Assembly (NCBI GenBank): GCA_034008185.1
Contig: CM067084.1
Span: 42,173,099-42,237,098 of the forward strand
DNA length: 64,000 nucleotides
DNA from: Gorsachius magnificus
Lineage: Eukaryota > Chordata > Aves > Pelecaniformes > Ardeidae
Reading direction: 5' to 3'
This document shows, in pieces, positions 50,876 to 63,815 of this stretch; position 1 is the first letter of the stretch, and the number at the start of each line of letters is the position of its first letter. The notes under the pieces were generated by a model that was given only the letters and a program-made list of their open reading frames with translations, had not been told where the DNA came from and did not search any database. The translations under genes and the position numbers were made by a program.

Positions 50876-52457
50876 GTGAGCTGAAGTACTGCCATGCAGG
50901 ACCTAGCAAGACATAAACAGTATTCTCTGTTGAGTACCGATAATCCTAACCTACATTAAATCATAGATTAAATTCCCACTTTATTTAAGTAAGTATCATT
51001 GTAATTCTGTTTAGTTCAATATAGCCATATGGCATAACTCTAGCTGTGGTTCTGTCTCAGCAAATTTCTCTTCAGTTTACAAGTATGTAAGATTGGACCG
51101 TTGTAATGTACACAGTGGCTATATGTTACTCCAGATGCCCAGACCCCTTGGAGTGATGAAAGAGAAAAGCTATTCTACAAAGAATGCTATTAAACCTTTT
51201 CTGTACCTTCAGAAAAAATGAGACAGAAAAAAATAGCTACATCATTATTGGCTAATTCTGGCCATTGCTAACAGCACCAAACATAATGATTCTGATAGTA
51301 CCTTGCTGCTTTCCCACCAGTAACAATCCCTTGATAGAGTTGATAAAGTTGATCAGGGAAAGTAATTTCCCTTTCTCTAAATTCAGCTAAAGCAGTTTTT
51401 AGCAGCTATTAGCAGCCTTTAATCTCCTACATATTAAGAAGTTTTCCTGATGTAACACTGGCTCTTGGAGGTGTATCTTCACAGACTCTCTAATGGCTAG
51501 CTAAATAATATTAAGGGGATTTAACAGTTTTTTCTGAGTTTTCCACAAAAATAGATACTAGTGTTTTGCTTAATGCAAAGCACTGTAGTATCCAAGATTT
51601 ACAAATTGCCACTGTGATGGAATTCAATATCCATGAAATCATTCTTAACACAAGTAAAATTAAGGTAAAAGGCGCCTATTAATGTACAAAATCCAAATTT
51701 AACCATAACACACTTTAATGAAGGAAAGAAAAAAAAATGGTTTATTCACTTATCCCTAAACCAAAAGCCAAAACTTGCTGTCCTTTTGCCTCCTCCTTCA
51801 GGAAGCAGATAATTAACGTGATCAGGAGTTCAACCCTGGTACAATTCTGTTAGCTTTCCATTTTTTGCAGGGAATATTCAAATTCAAATTTCTCTCCTGG
51901 AAAAGCATGCTGATCCTTCAACTCTCTCCTCTTGTGAAAATATTCCCTAAAATTAAGCGGCAATTTAAACTATAATTCCCAATTTTCCATGTTGACATTT
52001 TATACCCAAGAACTTATTTATTGGAATTAGAAGAAATAGTATACCAGAAGAACATTACTTATGATTTTCCTCTCTCATATCCCTGGTTTGTTTTTTTTAC
52101 TGTGATGAATATATATGGTCATATGAAGAAAAGAGAATTCTACATTACTTCTTTCCTTTATCTGTATCCATTAGGTTGTGCTTGGCAATATGTGCCTTGC
52201 TTGTGTTCTTTACATACTGTGAGAAAAAAGACAAAGCAAGAGCTCCTTTCCCTTCCACACTGCTCCTGATGACTGGCAACTCCAATTAAATCAAAGGCTA
52301 TAACCCCATGGTTTTAAAATCATTCCGCCTTCTCCTCTTAGTTAGAAGATACTTTTAGAAATTGCTAATTGCCAAATATTTCAAAGGCTCTTGTGATACT
52401 TCAAATGGAGGCTGGGTTCTGCTGTTATATGGGTTGCTGCCCCTTGCTGGGTTTCAG

Positions 52458-52510
52458 ATCTCGTCTGCAGTCACTCAGTTATCGCCATAGATAGGGAATG
52501 TTTCATCAAG
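52458..52510 (+). other. Candidate internal exon, 53 nt, host gene unknown
   Basis: A good acceptor (TTGCTGCCCCTTGCTGGGTTTCAG) is followed by 53 bases ending in ATCAAG before a GTGAGC donor. Only one frame is open throughout: two bases complete a codon, then LVCSHSVIAIDRECFIK. That entry phase matches the carry-over of the candidate at 44450-44615. The peptide looks protein-like but I cannot assign it to a gene. Confidence 0.25.
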
Positions 52511-55500
52511 GTGAGCTACTGTCTATAGATTATTAGATTGTGATTAGATTGGTTATTACTACCAAATGCATACGGTTAAGGATTCTAAATGTTGGGACTG
52601 TTATGTCTGGTATTTAATATAAGGAAACACTGTAATTTGTGCACTGTAAATGAAAAGATTTTGCAAGCAGGCTAATACCCAGGCTTTCTCTCCCAAAATG
52701 CAACCAGAGTAGTGTTATTTACCATCTTGCTTATAAGTGCATCTCACTAATGAAAAATGTCGCTAATCTTTTCAGAGGCATCTATTGTTATGAGGAGAGC
52801 ATATCTTATATCAGAATTTAAGAAGAACACGAAAGCAGATTTGAAAGGAACTATTTTTTTTCTTTTTTCTTATGCTAAAATAGATACTAAATTACTTCTG
52901 TAACACACATACAGGAAAAATAAGATTAAGCACTTTTTTGCCCTAATTATTTTATGTTTTCATTTTTTGTTTTTGTTTTTCATCTTCATTATTGGAAGAA
53001 ACAAAGAATTACAGGTTTCCAGGATTTTAATTGCTGTTTCTTAACTAATAGATGTAGCAGGAAGATTACAGCATTGTGTAAAGCCATACCTGTAAATCTG
53101 TGATTGTGAATCAAATGCAATATCCACTCCTGTGAATAATCCAAAAGGACCTTTCAGTGACCAGGTTTAATGTTTAATGTCAACGTGGTAGTTGCATTGC
53201 AAGACAGATTCTAAAAACAAATTTTATAATACTTAATACTGTGAAACTTCAACAGCTACAATAGACTTAATTTAGATAATCTTTGGTTCTAGTTCAATTA
53301 TTTTCTTTACTACTTATTTTTACTTTGTTTTACTAGTCAGAATATCTCAGTATTATGATATATTGCTCTCTGTTCCATATAAAAGGTCCCTTGATAAAAA
53401 AAAAGTATTTTAAAATATTAATAAATTCATTGGTGAAAGGAAATGAAGCGACAGAGGTGACTCTAAAGTCTCCTGCAGTTCATAATAATTAGTTCAAGTT
53501 AATGTAACTTAAAGTTCTGCACATGTAAATGCATATGCACATCTGCTGAGTATTCCGTGCTAAGTAATTAGGGGTAGGATCTTTGACCTTATCCCTTTTC
53601 ACCTTCCAGGAATTTTGTGGATTTGACACATTATTAATTATTGTTTAAAATACTCTTTGGCTCACATAAATAAAAGATGTGACACGGGTGCTTTAAAAGT
53701 GTTTATAAGGCTATTTACGACATAAACTAATCTGACTCATTAAGAAGTATTGCAGTCTTCAGATACAATTAAAATTTAAGTGAGATGCATGCAACTGCTT
53801 TTTTCACTGGTTTGTATTTCTTACGTTTTTTTCTTGTTTGTCAATGCTACTAGGTAAGCAAAAACGATGCAGTAGTTGGAGTTGTGTCTGCACAGATGAG
53901 GCTTAATGGTAGCCTCAATGTCAAATCTTAATGTTACTAATTAGTTAGCCTTCATTTTAAATTAATACTTCTGTCTTTTAAAGCCTACCCCAATATTCAC
54001 AAAGTACAGAATCTGAATTTCCCAGAGCCATAGACTGAATCTTCTGTAAAGCTTCCCATGAAGAAGATGCTAAGTACTTCCCAGACGGCGGATCGGGCCT
54101 TTGCAGCATAGATGATTTTCAAGGGATACAAAATGAGTAAGGTAAAGGGCTTGTAATTATTATGTATGTTAGTTGGAACTGTCCTCTCAATATTCAAGCA
54201 TTTACTCATTCATATTATACAAACTATTACTTTTTTGAGATGCGCACACTCTTTTTGAAGAGGCAGAAACCTTGTATGATTTATTTTTTTTTTTTCCCAT
54301 ACAGAAACATTGCAGGACTGTATTTTCCTGGTAGTAATGAATATTCCCAAAATGTTGTATTGAAAAGAACTGAACACTTAATATAGGAAGGCAGGCAAAT
54401 AAACTTTTTTCCCCTTTTGATTTGCATGGCTTAAGAATGCTAAGAATTAAGCTGGAATCAGACAAACATGGTAATACTGATAAATTCTATTTTGTTAAGT
54501 CCTTTAATAAGTTGTACAAATAAATCATTATGTTCCTGTTGCCAGTGATTTTCCTATGATGGGGAATAGCACAGCATACCTCTCAGTGCAAGAATGCGTG
54601 GAACTTCGTTATGGAGTAGAAAAGCTCATAGTGTTTTCTTGAAATGATGAAAATAAAAATCTGGGTTCCTTTCTCTTCCCATGTTTACGGTGCAGATGTT
54701 GAGTAACCAAAGTCATCTGGAAATCAGGTTGTCCTCAGTTGGTCCTGACTCTGCAAAATTGTTTAAGCATTTGCATGACTGATTATTTAATCTGAATTTC
54801 TTGTGAAATAGCCCTTGTTTTTTTTTTCCACCTAAACCTTTCAAAGACAGCGCTGCTTGATCAAGGGAATTGCTGCAATTGAAACTTGGCTAATAGGAAG
54901 AGTCTAATACCAGCAGTGACCCTCTGCTGCAAATAGTCTTCAAACCATATTTGAAGCTGGAGTTTTCTGTAATTTTAGATACACTTAAGTAGCTAGAAAT
55001 TAGCTGAAGGGAGAAAATATGCTGAAGACAACTTGCCGGGCCCAGTCTAATCTATATGATGTAACAGCGTGAGTATGGTACGTGCTTCCTTCAAGGTCAG
55101 TTGCTGCCAGTAACCATAGTACATGTTGAATCAGAAGGAATAAGAGGCTATTTCAAGGAACTTTGAATTAAAATTTCAGCATCTATGGGAGAGGGGAGGA
55201 AATGCGCCTTGCAATGCTTATGATGTAGACACGATCATGATGCAACACCACTGCTACTGTAGTATTTAAGAAGCTGTCAATAACCACTAAATTAGCTTCA
55301 CCACGTGGGGAAAATGCTACTTTTCTTCCTCAGAATGAGGCTGTGAATATTAAATAGTTAATATATTTGATGAGCTTAGAAGGTAAAAAGTGATTTAACA
55401 GTACTAGGTTTCAAGGATACCTTTTAAGATACCTGGTAAAATTACCTGGTGTCTATTATGCAAAATAAGAAATTGTTGTATTTTGTTGTAGTAGTTCAAT

Positions 55501-58500
55501 GTTATCTGTTCTTTAGTAATAGTAAACACCTATTGATCCTAGATATTTCCACTTGTTTCAGTAATATGGGGCTTCTGTTTATGGTCTTTGAGTTAATCCT
55601 ATTGATCTAACCAGGCTATTTTGAGAATGTGGAGAAGTAACCCCTCTGATAAACTCACTGAAGAGATTCGCATCAGTGGTGTTGCATTCCTTAAATACAG
55701 TGTTGTTCCCTGTGGTATCTTGACAATGTAGGAAGTCTGTCTATTGGGTTGGTGTCATACAGTTACTCCCATAGTTTATAAGCAGCCATTTTATGCATTG
55801 TCTGAGTAAACCACTGGCCTTTTCTGCAGCTTCAATCCCTATTTGATTTGTTCTGTCCTGCTTCTATAGATTTTTTTATTATTATTTCCCAGAAGGCTTG
55901 CTAGTAGCTGTATTTACTTCAGAAAATTTGATACAATGTGATGTTACAGCCACAACCTACTCAAGGTAGAAGTAAAAAAAATCGCTTTAGAACAGACTGT
56001 CATAAAGATTAGTTGATGGGAAAGAAGGTGAGGAAAGCTTGACGGTGTCAGGCTGACTCCAACAGGGTACTTTCAAGGATAAAGAGTATCTGTTATGGAA
56101 GTATGGGCAGAGGCTGACTGTCCAAACTGTCTCTCCAGCCCTCTTCTAGTTCCCTGAAGGCTTTTTATTTGTGAAAAATGACTTAGGACTCATCCCTGTG
56201 ACAGTAAATTCGTTTTTGCATGTTGAACTGAGGAGCCTTGAAGTAGTTCTGGCAGCTACTATGAGTCTCGTGTAGGGATGGAGCTTTCAGATTAGTCCCT
56301 GGTACTCAAAATGAAAACCAGCATAAGAAATGCACCTCCGACAACAAGTTGGCTAGTACTGTGTCGTATTTTTTTCCTTTAAATATTTGAGGTCCACTAC
56401 TGTAGTACTTTAAAAAGTTTGGTTTAAAATGTGGAGCAGTTGTTTCGGTAGTAAATGCATCTGAAAAAAAGCAATCAAGGAAAGTATGTCGTGGTTGGAG
56501 GAGGGGAGAGGGAAGGCTCATTTACCTGAAATATCGCTATTTTTTTCCAAACTGAAAGAACGTGACTATTAGGATAGGTCATTTAGGATTATGTGGCTTG
56601 ATCTGCCAAAGTTTCTTGTGGACTATGGAAATCAAAGCTACGTAAAAGATTGTTACTTGTGATACCCCATTGCTGAGAAGACTCTCATTACAATTCTTTT
56701 CTTCCTTTTCTTCCAAAAGCTTTCTAATCTTCATAGCAAAACTTTGACATCTAGTAGCGAGAATCCACTCAGAGGCTTCATTGTCCTCTGAAACTCAGGG
56801 AGATTTGGGCCAGATGCAACGTATTAAAATACTTTTCATTCCTTCTGTTTTTCTATGAGGATACTGGCATCTGGCAAACCACCAAATTTTCTAGCTCTCT
56901 TTGCCATAATAAAGAAGCAGTTTCAGAGAATGCACTGAGAAAAAATTTCAGTTATTTCAACTGTCTTCGTGTAGGTAGATAAGAGGAGACCTGTTGTAGC
57001 CTTACACAGCCGTCTTACCAATTGGAGTAGGTCAAGATGGCTGCTGAGGGGCAAATGTAACTCTCTCTATAGATTCACTGCTTGCTATCCAAGAGCTTGT
57101 TATAGCATAGTGCCAAGCGTCATGCTCAGTACTCAAGTCTGCCCTTAGCAGACCATGTTAACTCTTGGCTTTATGCTAGCTGCATCCATCGTGTACGTGG
57201 CCTCTGGTCAGTCCAGTGTCTTGACGAAGAGCTAGCAGTGTCCCATCCCCTGTGTTGTTCGGGCACTATTCAGAAGCTAGGAATTGGGCAGCAGCCAAAT
57301 TTGATTCAGGGTCTTAGTTCTAGTTGGTGGACCTTGCACAGTATGTATGGAGTAATAGTTTCAGAAGGATTTCAAAGGAATTTTCACATTGAGGCTTCTC
57401 TGTATCTATAGCATATTATAATATCCATAACATTAACACAGTGCAACATTTCAAATACCTATAACTGATACATGAACTAATTTTCAGTGACTCTCCCATG
57501 CTGCTTTGCTTTAGTGTCTTGAAAACATGGTATTTTGACGAGGCAAGAAAATCCTCACCTCTGGCTGTCATCTCCTGCGATGAAGCTCTCTCAGGCTGAT
57601 GGACTTGCATGTTGACTGAGACTTTCTCAGGCAAAACACTGTTTTAGGGCTCAGGATCACATTTATTAATTTTGAAATTAAATATTCTTCTCCCTGGAGT
57701 ATGTCTCTATGTAGGCAACACTGATAAGCCTGTCTTTTCTGTCAGAAAGTGAGTGTTGTTTCCCATTACAGACATACACCAGGAGTTTTAAGAAGCAGTA
57801 GGAACTCACAGGTCTTGATTGCTATTGAGCACCTAATAACAGAAATGATTCTATGTCTAAACAGTCTCCACTTTTCATGTGATATCAGACAGATGTGCTT
57901 ACGTCCTTTTTCTTTTTCAACAATCAATCTTTGAAGTTGTATTTCTAAAAGGTGAAAAAAAAACCAAAACCAGTGTCTGTATTTTCTAGGGAATGTTTAT
58001 TAGGACCTGTTTGGTTATAACACTAGCAGTTTGCAGTCTATATTATCTAACATGGACTTTTCCTACAATAAGGCATGTTTTCATTTTACATGACTAATGT
58101 CAAAGCCAACTATTCTATATAAGTATAATCAATATGGTACAAGTATATAATCATATCATGTGTGTTAGTCTGTGAGATGCAAAACTCCTCGGTTTTGCTA
58201 TAAAATTTAGAAAACTGTTACCAGATATCTGCGATAACTTCCATTTTGGTGGACACTGCCACAGAGACTTCATTCTTTCAGTATCTTAAAAATTTTCATC
58301 TTTTTTTTTTCCTGTGGATTTCCTTTGTTAACTAGAGAGCTCTCAGGTTGCTTTTATAGGACAAGCAAAATACAAATTTCTCTGTCAAATTCGCCTCAAC
58401 AAGGAATCTTGATCTCCTTGTTATGTGGGGGCACCCGCAGTGTTGTATCAATTTTGCTAATACTTACTGGCACCGTTCATGTGATAAATTCTCTTGGACA

Positions 58501-61500
58501 GAAATCATACACTTAAAGGAGACTTTGCAATTTTTCTCTATTTGGGGTTAGTCCAATATTTCTGACCCTTTCTAGAATCATTCCATGTCTGTAGTCATGT
58601 TCTTCTACAGATCATAATATCCTTAATACCTTATAGCACATTGAAAGTGACTATGTGAATGAAGTTCTTTAGGTACTGAATACAATCAAAACAGCTTTTA
58701 AGGACACAGGTGAATGCTGTGACTTGGCTATAGCACCTGACAAATTCTTGCTGACCTCTCAAATATTTAGCTTCCATTAACTTCCCTACAATTTCTCCTC
58801 ATATATTTCTTGGTAGTACAAAATGTTCCATCCTTAGTTTTTAAATGCAGAAGCCTACCAACTCTTATTGTGATTAATTAATCCTTTCACTCAGCCAGCT
58901 AGCAAAAATGTATACATATCACGTGGTTGCTTTCACCAACCATCTCTACTGGTTTTAGCCTTAATTAGCTCATTTTAAAAATACTACTTGATGCAATGTT
59001 ACCTCAGTGTTTTGCTGCTGAGATTGTTAGATATAAACAAGGCGCAGATACCTCAAAAGGCTGGGGAAGCCTTAAGTATTATAGAAGTTGGCTTCTGTTT
59101 GTCTTTTTGGTTTGTAATGCTTGTCTTGTATTAATATCTTGAACATTTAAGAATGCACATATTAGCAATTTACATCGATTGTATCTGATTGCCAGAGAAA
59201 CTGTGAAAGAAATCTATTTTTTAAATTACACATCAGGAATGCTATCTTGATTTGAAAACCATATTCCCCAGAAAATAATAAAATAAAAGATGTTCCAGAG
59301 AGAATTGGAGACCAAGACAATTGTGCTCATGATGTCTTTAAATGAACCGATTCACAGTATTTTGTAGGACTTGGAAGGGAAGAAGGCATCACAGTCAACA
59401 GGTCAAATGTAACGAAATGGTAAGAAATAAAATACAGACATGAATAAGGAGCACAGTTCATCATCCCACAAAATCAAAGCAACATGATGAAATTCAGTTA
59501 TTTGTGTTACAAGGGGAGGGCTAGGATTAAACTTCTGATCAGTATTAAAAATGCAAAATCATAGTAATTAGACTCATGTTCTTAATATTACAGTCTGTTT
59601 GTTATTCTCTGATAATATTAGCATTCTGATATGCTTCACTGTACTTCATTAAGTTTTATTTTCTACCATTAGACTACCCTATACATCAACTCTCCAAGGT
59701 TTTAAGAGATTAATTATATTTTAGTCATGCAGTAGTCCATTCTTGTATGGCCTAATTAAACACATCTTCTCTTCTAATCCAGACAGGTAATTAATAATAA
59801 TATTGACATATAAAAGTAAACTGTTCTCTGAGCTGTATATGCGGAAGGGGTGTAGTTGGGTGCTGAGGACAGAGGTAACTGTTTTACAGTCAGCTCCTGC
59901 TGATGGAGTGACTGGGGCAGTGACAGGTACCTCTCTGTGAGAACCTCTCTTGGTCCACAAAGCAAGAGCAAGGCTGCCTCACTCTAGAGTTTAGAAACTG
60001 AAAAAAATGAGTCCCCAGCATATACAAAGGCAACTGAATTGTCAGGTGTTAACCTGTCGGGTTAGTTCTATGTTTGCAAACCAGTATATTTGATGGTGTG
60101 CCCTGCCAGGGTCTGAATAATTACTTTCTGTGAGGATCCGCTGTGCAGGCAGATAACCTCTGACTCTTTAGCTGACCTTCCTGTAAATCTCTAATAAACT
60201 AGCAGCCTGTGCTGGGATGCTTGCAAAATACCTCTCTGTGCTCTACTGGCAACGCTGATCGTTTCATCAGTCAGATTAGGTGCCCTATTATCCTGATTAG
60301 CCTCGTGTTGCCTTTTTGTCTTACCCATAAACTGCAGAGCTTTGTGTCGTGTGTGCTTTGTGTGGCAGTGGCTGTGATGTTTGCCCATGCTTCTAGAGCC
60401 AAGTCTCAGTCAACCCCTGCCTGTAGTTGCCATATGTTTTGTATATGGTTTGCTTCCTTTCTGTGCCTTGAGAATGCATTAAAGAGCAAAACTGTGGCAG
60501 GGTTGATACCCACAAAAGTAAGTGTAACCTCTGCATCACCTAGCACAGCTTTTGACTGTGGTGCATTCTATTGGACAAAGTGCTCCAGTCTGGCTCTTAC
60601 CTGACGAGGGATAGAGGGCCACATGCCTTGATACACATTCCTTCTCTGCAATTTGTCAGGCCACATAATTTTCAGTATTTTGTACAAGACTATGAGCAGT
60701 AGAAAAATAAACTAAGAAAAACTGCTTTAGCTTTGGTTTAAGAATTAATTGAATTATTCAGGTTTGATTGGCTAGGTAAGATGTACCATTCTCTGTGTCT
60801 AGCAGCTCTGTGAATCTTCTTAATGGACATTGAATAATGATAATGAAATTATTTCTCATTTCTCTGCATTTTTTAAGTATTTCTGAGTTTTAGAAAAACA
60901 AAAAGCTGGAGGACAAGAAACTTGTAAATTAGTTTAGCTTCTCATCAATAACATGTTCTCTAGGGTATTAACATTTTCTTTTAAAGATACTTTTTTGTGT
61001 TCATCTGTTAAAGCATTTTCTTTTTCTGAATTCATAGGCTGCTTTTCTCCTTGCAAGATTCATTCAATTGTTTTATCGTCTACGTTTTGCTGTGTGCCTT
61101 CTGCATTGTATTTTAAGCTTGTAAAGTAAGCGGTTGTCATTTTGTCTTCTTTCTAACTGGTTTCAAAACTGTCTCTTCTGAGGTGGAATTCACTGACGTT
61201 CTCAGGACATTTTGCTTGCCTTAGCCAGTGTATGACAGCATTCCCAGTGGCCCTGCTTGTGGTTAGTGTGAAATGAGAAACTGGGAAGTAGTGCTCTGTT
61301 GGGACAGAGTTATTACGCTTTGGATACTGGATGATCAATGAGGCTTAGGTCCAGAAAGGAATATTATAATCTGATCTCTCTTGCACACTGTATACAATAT
61401 ATCTGTAGGTTTTCTTAGAGATCACACTCAGCAGCACCTGTGCAGCCAGGATGCATTTCCTCTCCCCCTGCACTGACAACATCAGTAATTTCAGAACAGA

Positions 61501-62461
61501 AGACCTGCTGTGTGACCAGGAATTTGCAGAAGACAACAAAACTTATTTAAAGAGTTAATCTCTGGCTGCTGGTGTGTTGTTATTATTATCCTGAGCAATG
61601 ATTGATTTTTCTAACACAGCCTGAAGAGAAAATATTGCTAGTATCATTTCTTGTAGCTGTATATATAATAAGGTGGTGTATAGTATTTTGTGACTGCACA
61701 ACTTTGGGTGCTCTTGTTTAAAGTTTTTGTGGGGGTAGCATTTTTCCTAAATGTTTAATTAATTTGAGTCTATTGATTCTCTGAGTAAGAAAGGTTTTTC
61801 TCTTTGAAACTCAGGATAGGGACAGTGTTTATCTAAACTTAAGTTGCATAGATTTTTGATATCTGGCTTCTCTGACTTTCATGATGCTGTGATCTCCACA
61901 GGGTTTCTAAAGCTGGTATCTTGTCATTTTCTTTCTCCCCTTTTTAAAGCTACCAAGAGATAGAACAGAGAATAATTGCTGCCATAATTACTGAAATTGT
62001 TTACACAGCTATATTATTTGTCAAATTTCAGTCTGCTTAAAAATGCTTCTTTATAGATCCAATTCACCAAGCATCAATAAAGAATAAGGACAATTAAAAA
62101 ATGAATTTCAATGCAAATGTGGCCTTTTCCCTGTTCTGCATGAACGCACATTTATCAGGCTCATAAACCCTGCTGTTGACAGCGTACCATTGAAATAACC
62201 AAGAAACAGCCATACTGGTGTTGTTTCACGAGCCTTGGCTATCAAGATTCATTTCCCTCCAGAAAAAGATTGCAAAAGGTCAGTAACATGTCATAGAAAC
62301 CTGTAGAGAAACAGCCTGGGGACACATTTGCTTAAATTTGCAGAGTCTGCAACACTGATGAGCCTGATCCCTGCAAGAGTGACTTGTCTGAACAAGTATT
62401 TAACACAAAACTGATCCCATCCTTAATTCATATATTCCATTATTACTGACAGGTTGTGATT
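52511..62461. other. AT-rich DNA, no recognised gene
   Basis: No gene family or RNA gene was recognised. The parts near 60100-60650 and 62080-62280 are less AT-rich and more complex than the rest and would be natural places for conserved noncoding elements, but that cannot be tested without an alignment. A weak exon-like segment on the minus strand lies at 60601-60645. Confidence 0.6.
60601..60645 (-). other. Possible 45-nt exon
   Basis: On the minus strand an acceptor ending AAATTGCAG precedes 45 bases that end in CGTCAG before a consensus GTAAGA donor. All three frames are open, so coding status cannot be judged, and the pyrimidine tract is weak. Confidence 0.12.
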
Positions 62462-62705
62462 ATAGAATCGTAAAATGGTTGAAGTTGGAAGGGACCTCCC
62501 CAGGTCATCTCATCCAATCCTCCTGCTCAAGCATGGTCAGCTAGACTAGGTTGCCCAGGACTGTGGCCAGTCAGGTTTTGAATATCTCCACAGATGGAGA
62601 CTCCACTACCTCTCTGGGCAAATCTGTTCCAGTGTTTGGCCAAATTCACAGTAAAAAATAGTGGGGTTTCATGTTCAGATTCAATTTCATGTGTTTTCAC
62701 TTGTG
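62462..62705 (-). mobile_element. Truncated CR1 LINE, 3' end fragment
   Basis: This is the typical 5'-truncated CR1 insertion of bird genomes, on the minus strand. The plus strand begins with ATAGAATCGTAAAATGG, the reverse complement of the decayed 3' terminal ATTCTATG-type repeat, then the block GAAGTTGGAAGGGACCTCC, a CTGCTCAAGCA segment and the conserved CTCTGGGCAAATCTGTTCCA region. Similarity fades after TTTTCACTTGTG near 62705. It keeps only the 3' UTR and the region around the end of ORF2 and has no coding capacity. Moderate divergence makes it older than the left-edge copy but much younger than the 22690-23400 fragment. Confidence 0.93.
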
Positions 62706-63500
62706 AAGTTAATCTGGTTCTTCACTTTACAATAATCCTATGTATAGGAGAAGATTTGACACAGTTCTTCAGGACAGATCCTTCTGTGTAAAGAAATCTA
62801 ACAAAGTTTTAGCAGATGTTGCTGCCTGTTTTTTCTTCTTTAACACTTGTATTTCTTTGTAGTTAATGAAATCTATACCAACTGTTCAGGCAAGGACAGG
62901 CAATGGAAGTCTAGTTTCTGTTTATTCTGTAGGTAGGATTATGCTTTTAAATAAGATTCTTTGCAATCTAAAAAGTTGTTGGATAAACCACTAAGAATAT
63001 TAAAATTTACTTTTGAATTTCACACTTAAAGTTTCTCTAACAGGGAAATGTAAATGGTTAAATTTTAAGCCACACTAAATGGATTTGTTATATTTAAAAT
63101 CTGAATGTTTATGTATGTACAGAAGATGCCCTAAAATGAGACCGCTGAAAGGCAAATGATGAGTTAAGACTCCTTCAGTCTCAAGAAAATTCAGTCCTAT
63201 TCTCACAGTGAGATACAATAATAACTTCTGTGAAATCTGAAATCGTAAATGTTGTTTAACGCATTGATGCATGATATACATAGAGAAAAGTAAATGGTAT
63301 CAGTCTTGTTGACAGTGGTTGTACCACCAAGCAATTCGTTAATGTGCAGGGAGACTGGAGTTTAGAATGAGCGTGACAGTTTACGACTGAGCAGCTATTG
63401 AGTTCCCAGAACAAGCCTACAGCTCTAGGTCAGAAATATATGCTGTTAAATTTAAGGGCAGAACTGATAAGAAATTGAATGGTGCTTTCACCTTTCCAAA
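62706..63500. other. AT-rich flank between CR1 fragment and ERV
   Basis: No gene or repeat was recognised in these roughly 800 bases. The last bases before the LTR (CCAAA) would be the candidate target-site duplication, but the other end of the provirus is outside the window. Confidence 0.6.
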
Positions 63501-63635
63501 TGTCATGGTTTAACCCGGCTGGCAACTAAGCACCACGCAGCTGCTCGCTCACTCCCCGCCCCCCCTCAGTGGGATGGGGGAGAGAATTGGAGAAAAGAAA
63601 AAAAAAGTAAGACCCGTGGGTTGAGATAGAGACAG

Positions 63636-63641
63636 TTTAAT
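63636..63641 (-). promoter_or_regulatory. LTR polyadenylation signal ATTAAA
   Basis: ATTAAA, the common variant of the poly-A signal, occurs on the minus strand about 135 bases before the LTR's outer end, followed by a C/T-rich stretch. Assignment is by motif and position. Confidence 0.5.
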
Positions 63642-63655
63642 AAGAGAGAATCATA

Positions 63656-63678
63656 ACAATAATAATAATAATAATAAT
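63656..63678. repeat. (AAT)n microsatellite inside the LTR
   Basis: About seven to eight AAT units within the LTR. Its presence in the LTR makes it likely that many copies of the family carry the same array with different lengths. Confidence 0.95.
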
Positions 63679-63815
63679 GGTAAGAAAATATACAGAATAT
63701 ATACAACAAGTGATGCACAATGCAATTGCTCACCACCCGCTGTCCGATACCCAGCCCGTCCCGAGCAGCAATAGTAAAAATGTATTATACAGCAATTAAC
63801 ATTATACAATTCAGT

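Larger units (their letters stand above)
44616..52457. other. AT-rich DNA, no recognised gene
   Basis: No gene or mobile element was recognised. The region contains a G/T-rich tract (45095-45121), a 34-bp tandem duplication (46001-46076), a near-perfect hairpin (46219-46242), a compound AT/AC microsatellite (47201-47240), an A-rich tract (49571-49614) and a possible 33-base microexon (50843-50875). Confidence 0.6.
63501..63808 (-). mobile_element. Endogenous retrovirus 3' LTR
   Basis: Read on the minus strand this is the 3' LTR of an avian endogenous retrovirus. Its outer end is sharp: plus-strand TGTCATGGTTTAACC at 63501 is the reverse complement of a terminus ending in CA, as LTRs do. Inside lie an (AAT)n run (63656-63678), a C/G-rich segment near 63541-63575 and, on the minus strand, an ATTAAA polyadenylation signal (63636-63641). 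A TATA-like ATATATTC lies near 63695-63705. The inner boundary is less certain; TGTATAATG starting at 63808 on the minus strand is the best candidate, giving about 308 bp. I recall this LTR type from many neoavian genomes; the family name was not determined. Confidence 0.85.

Noticed and set aside
60209..60604. 131-codon plus-strand open frame with hydrophobic, cysteine-rich content
   Set aside because: No recognised family, no good start or splice context; T/G-rich DNA readily gives hydrophobic Cys/Phe/Val-rich frames.
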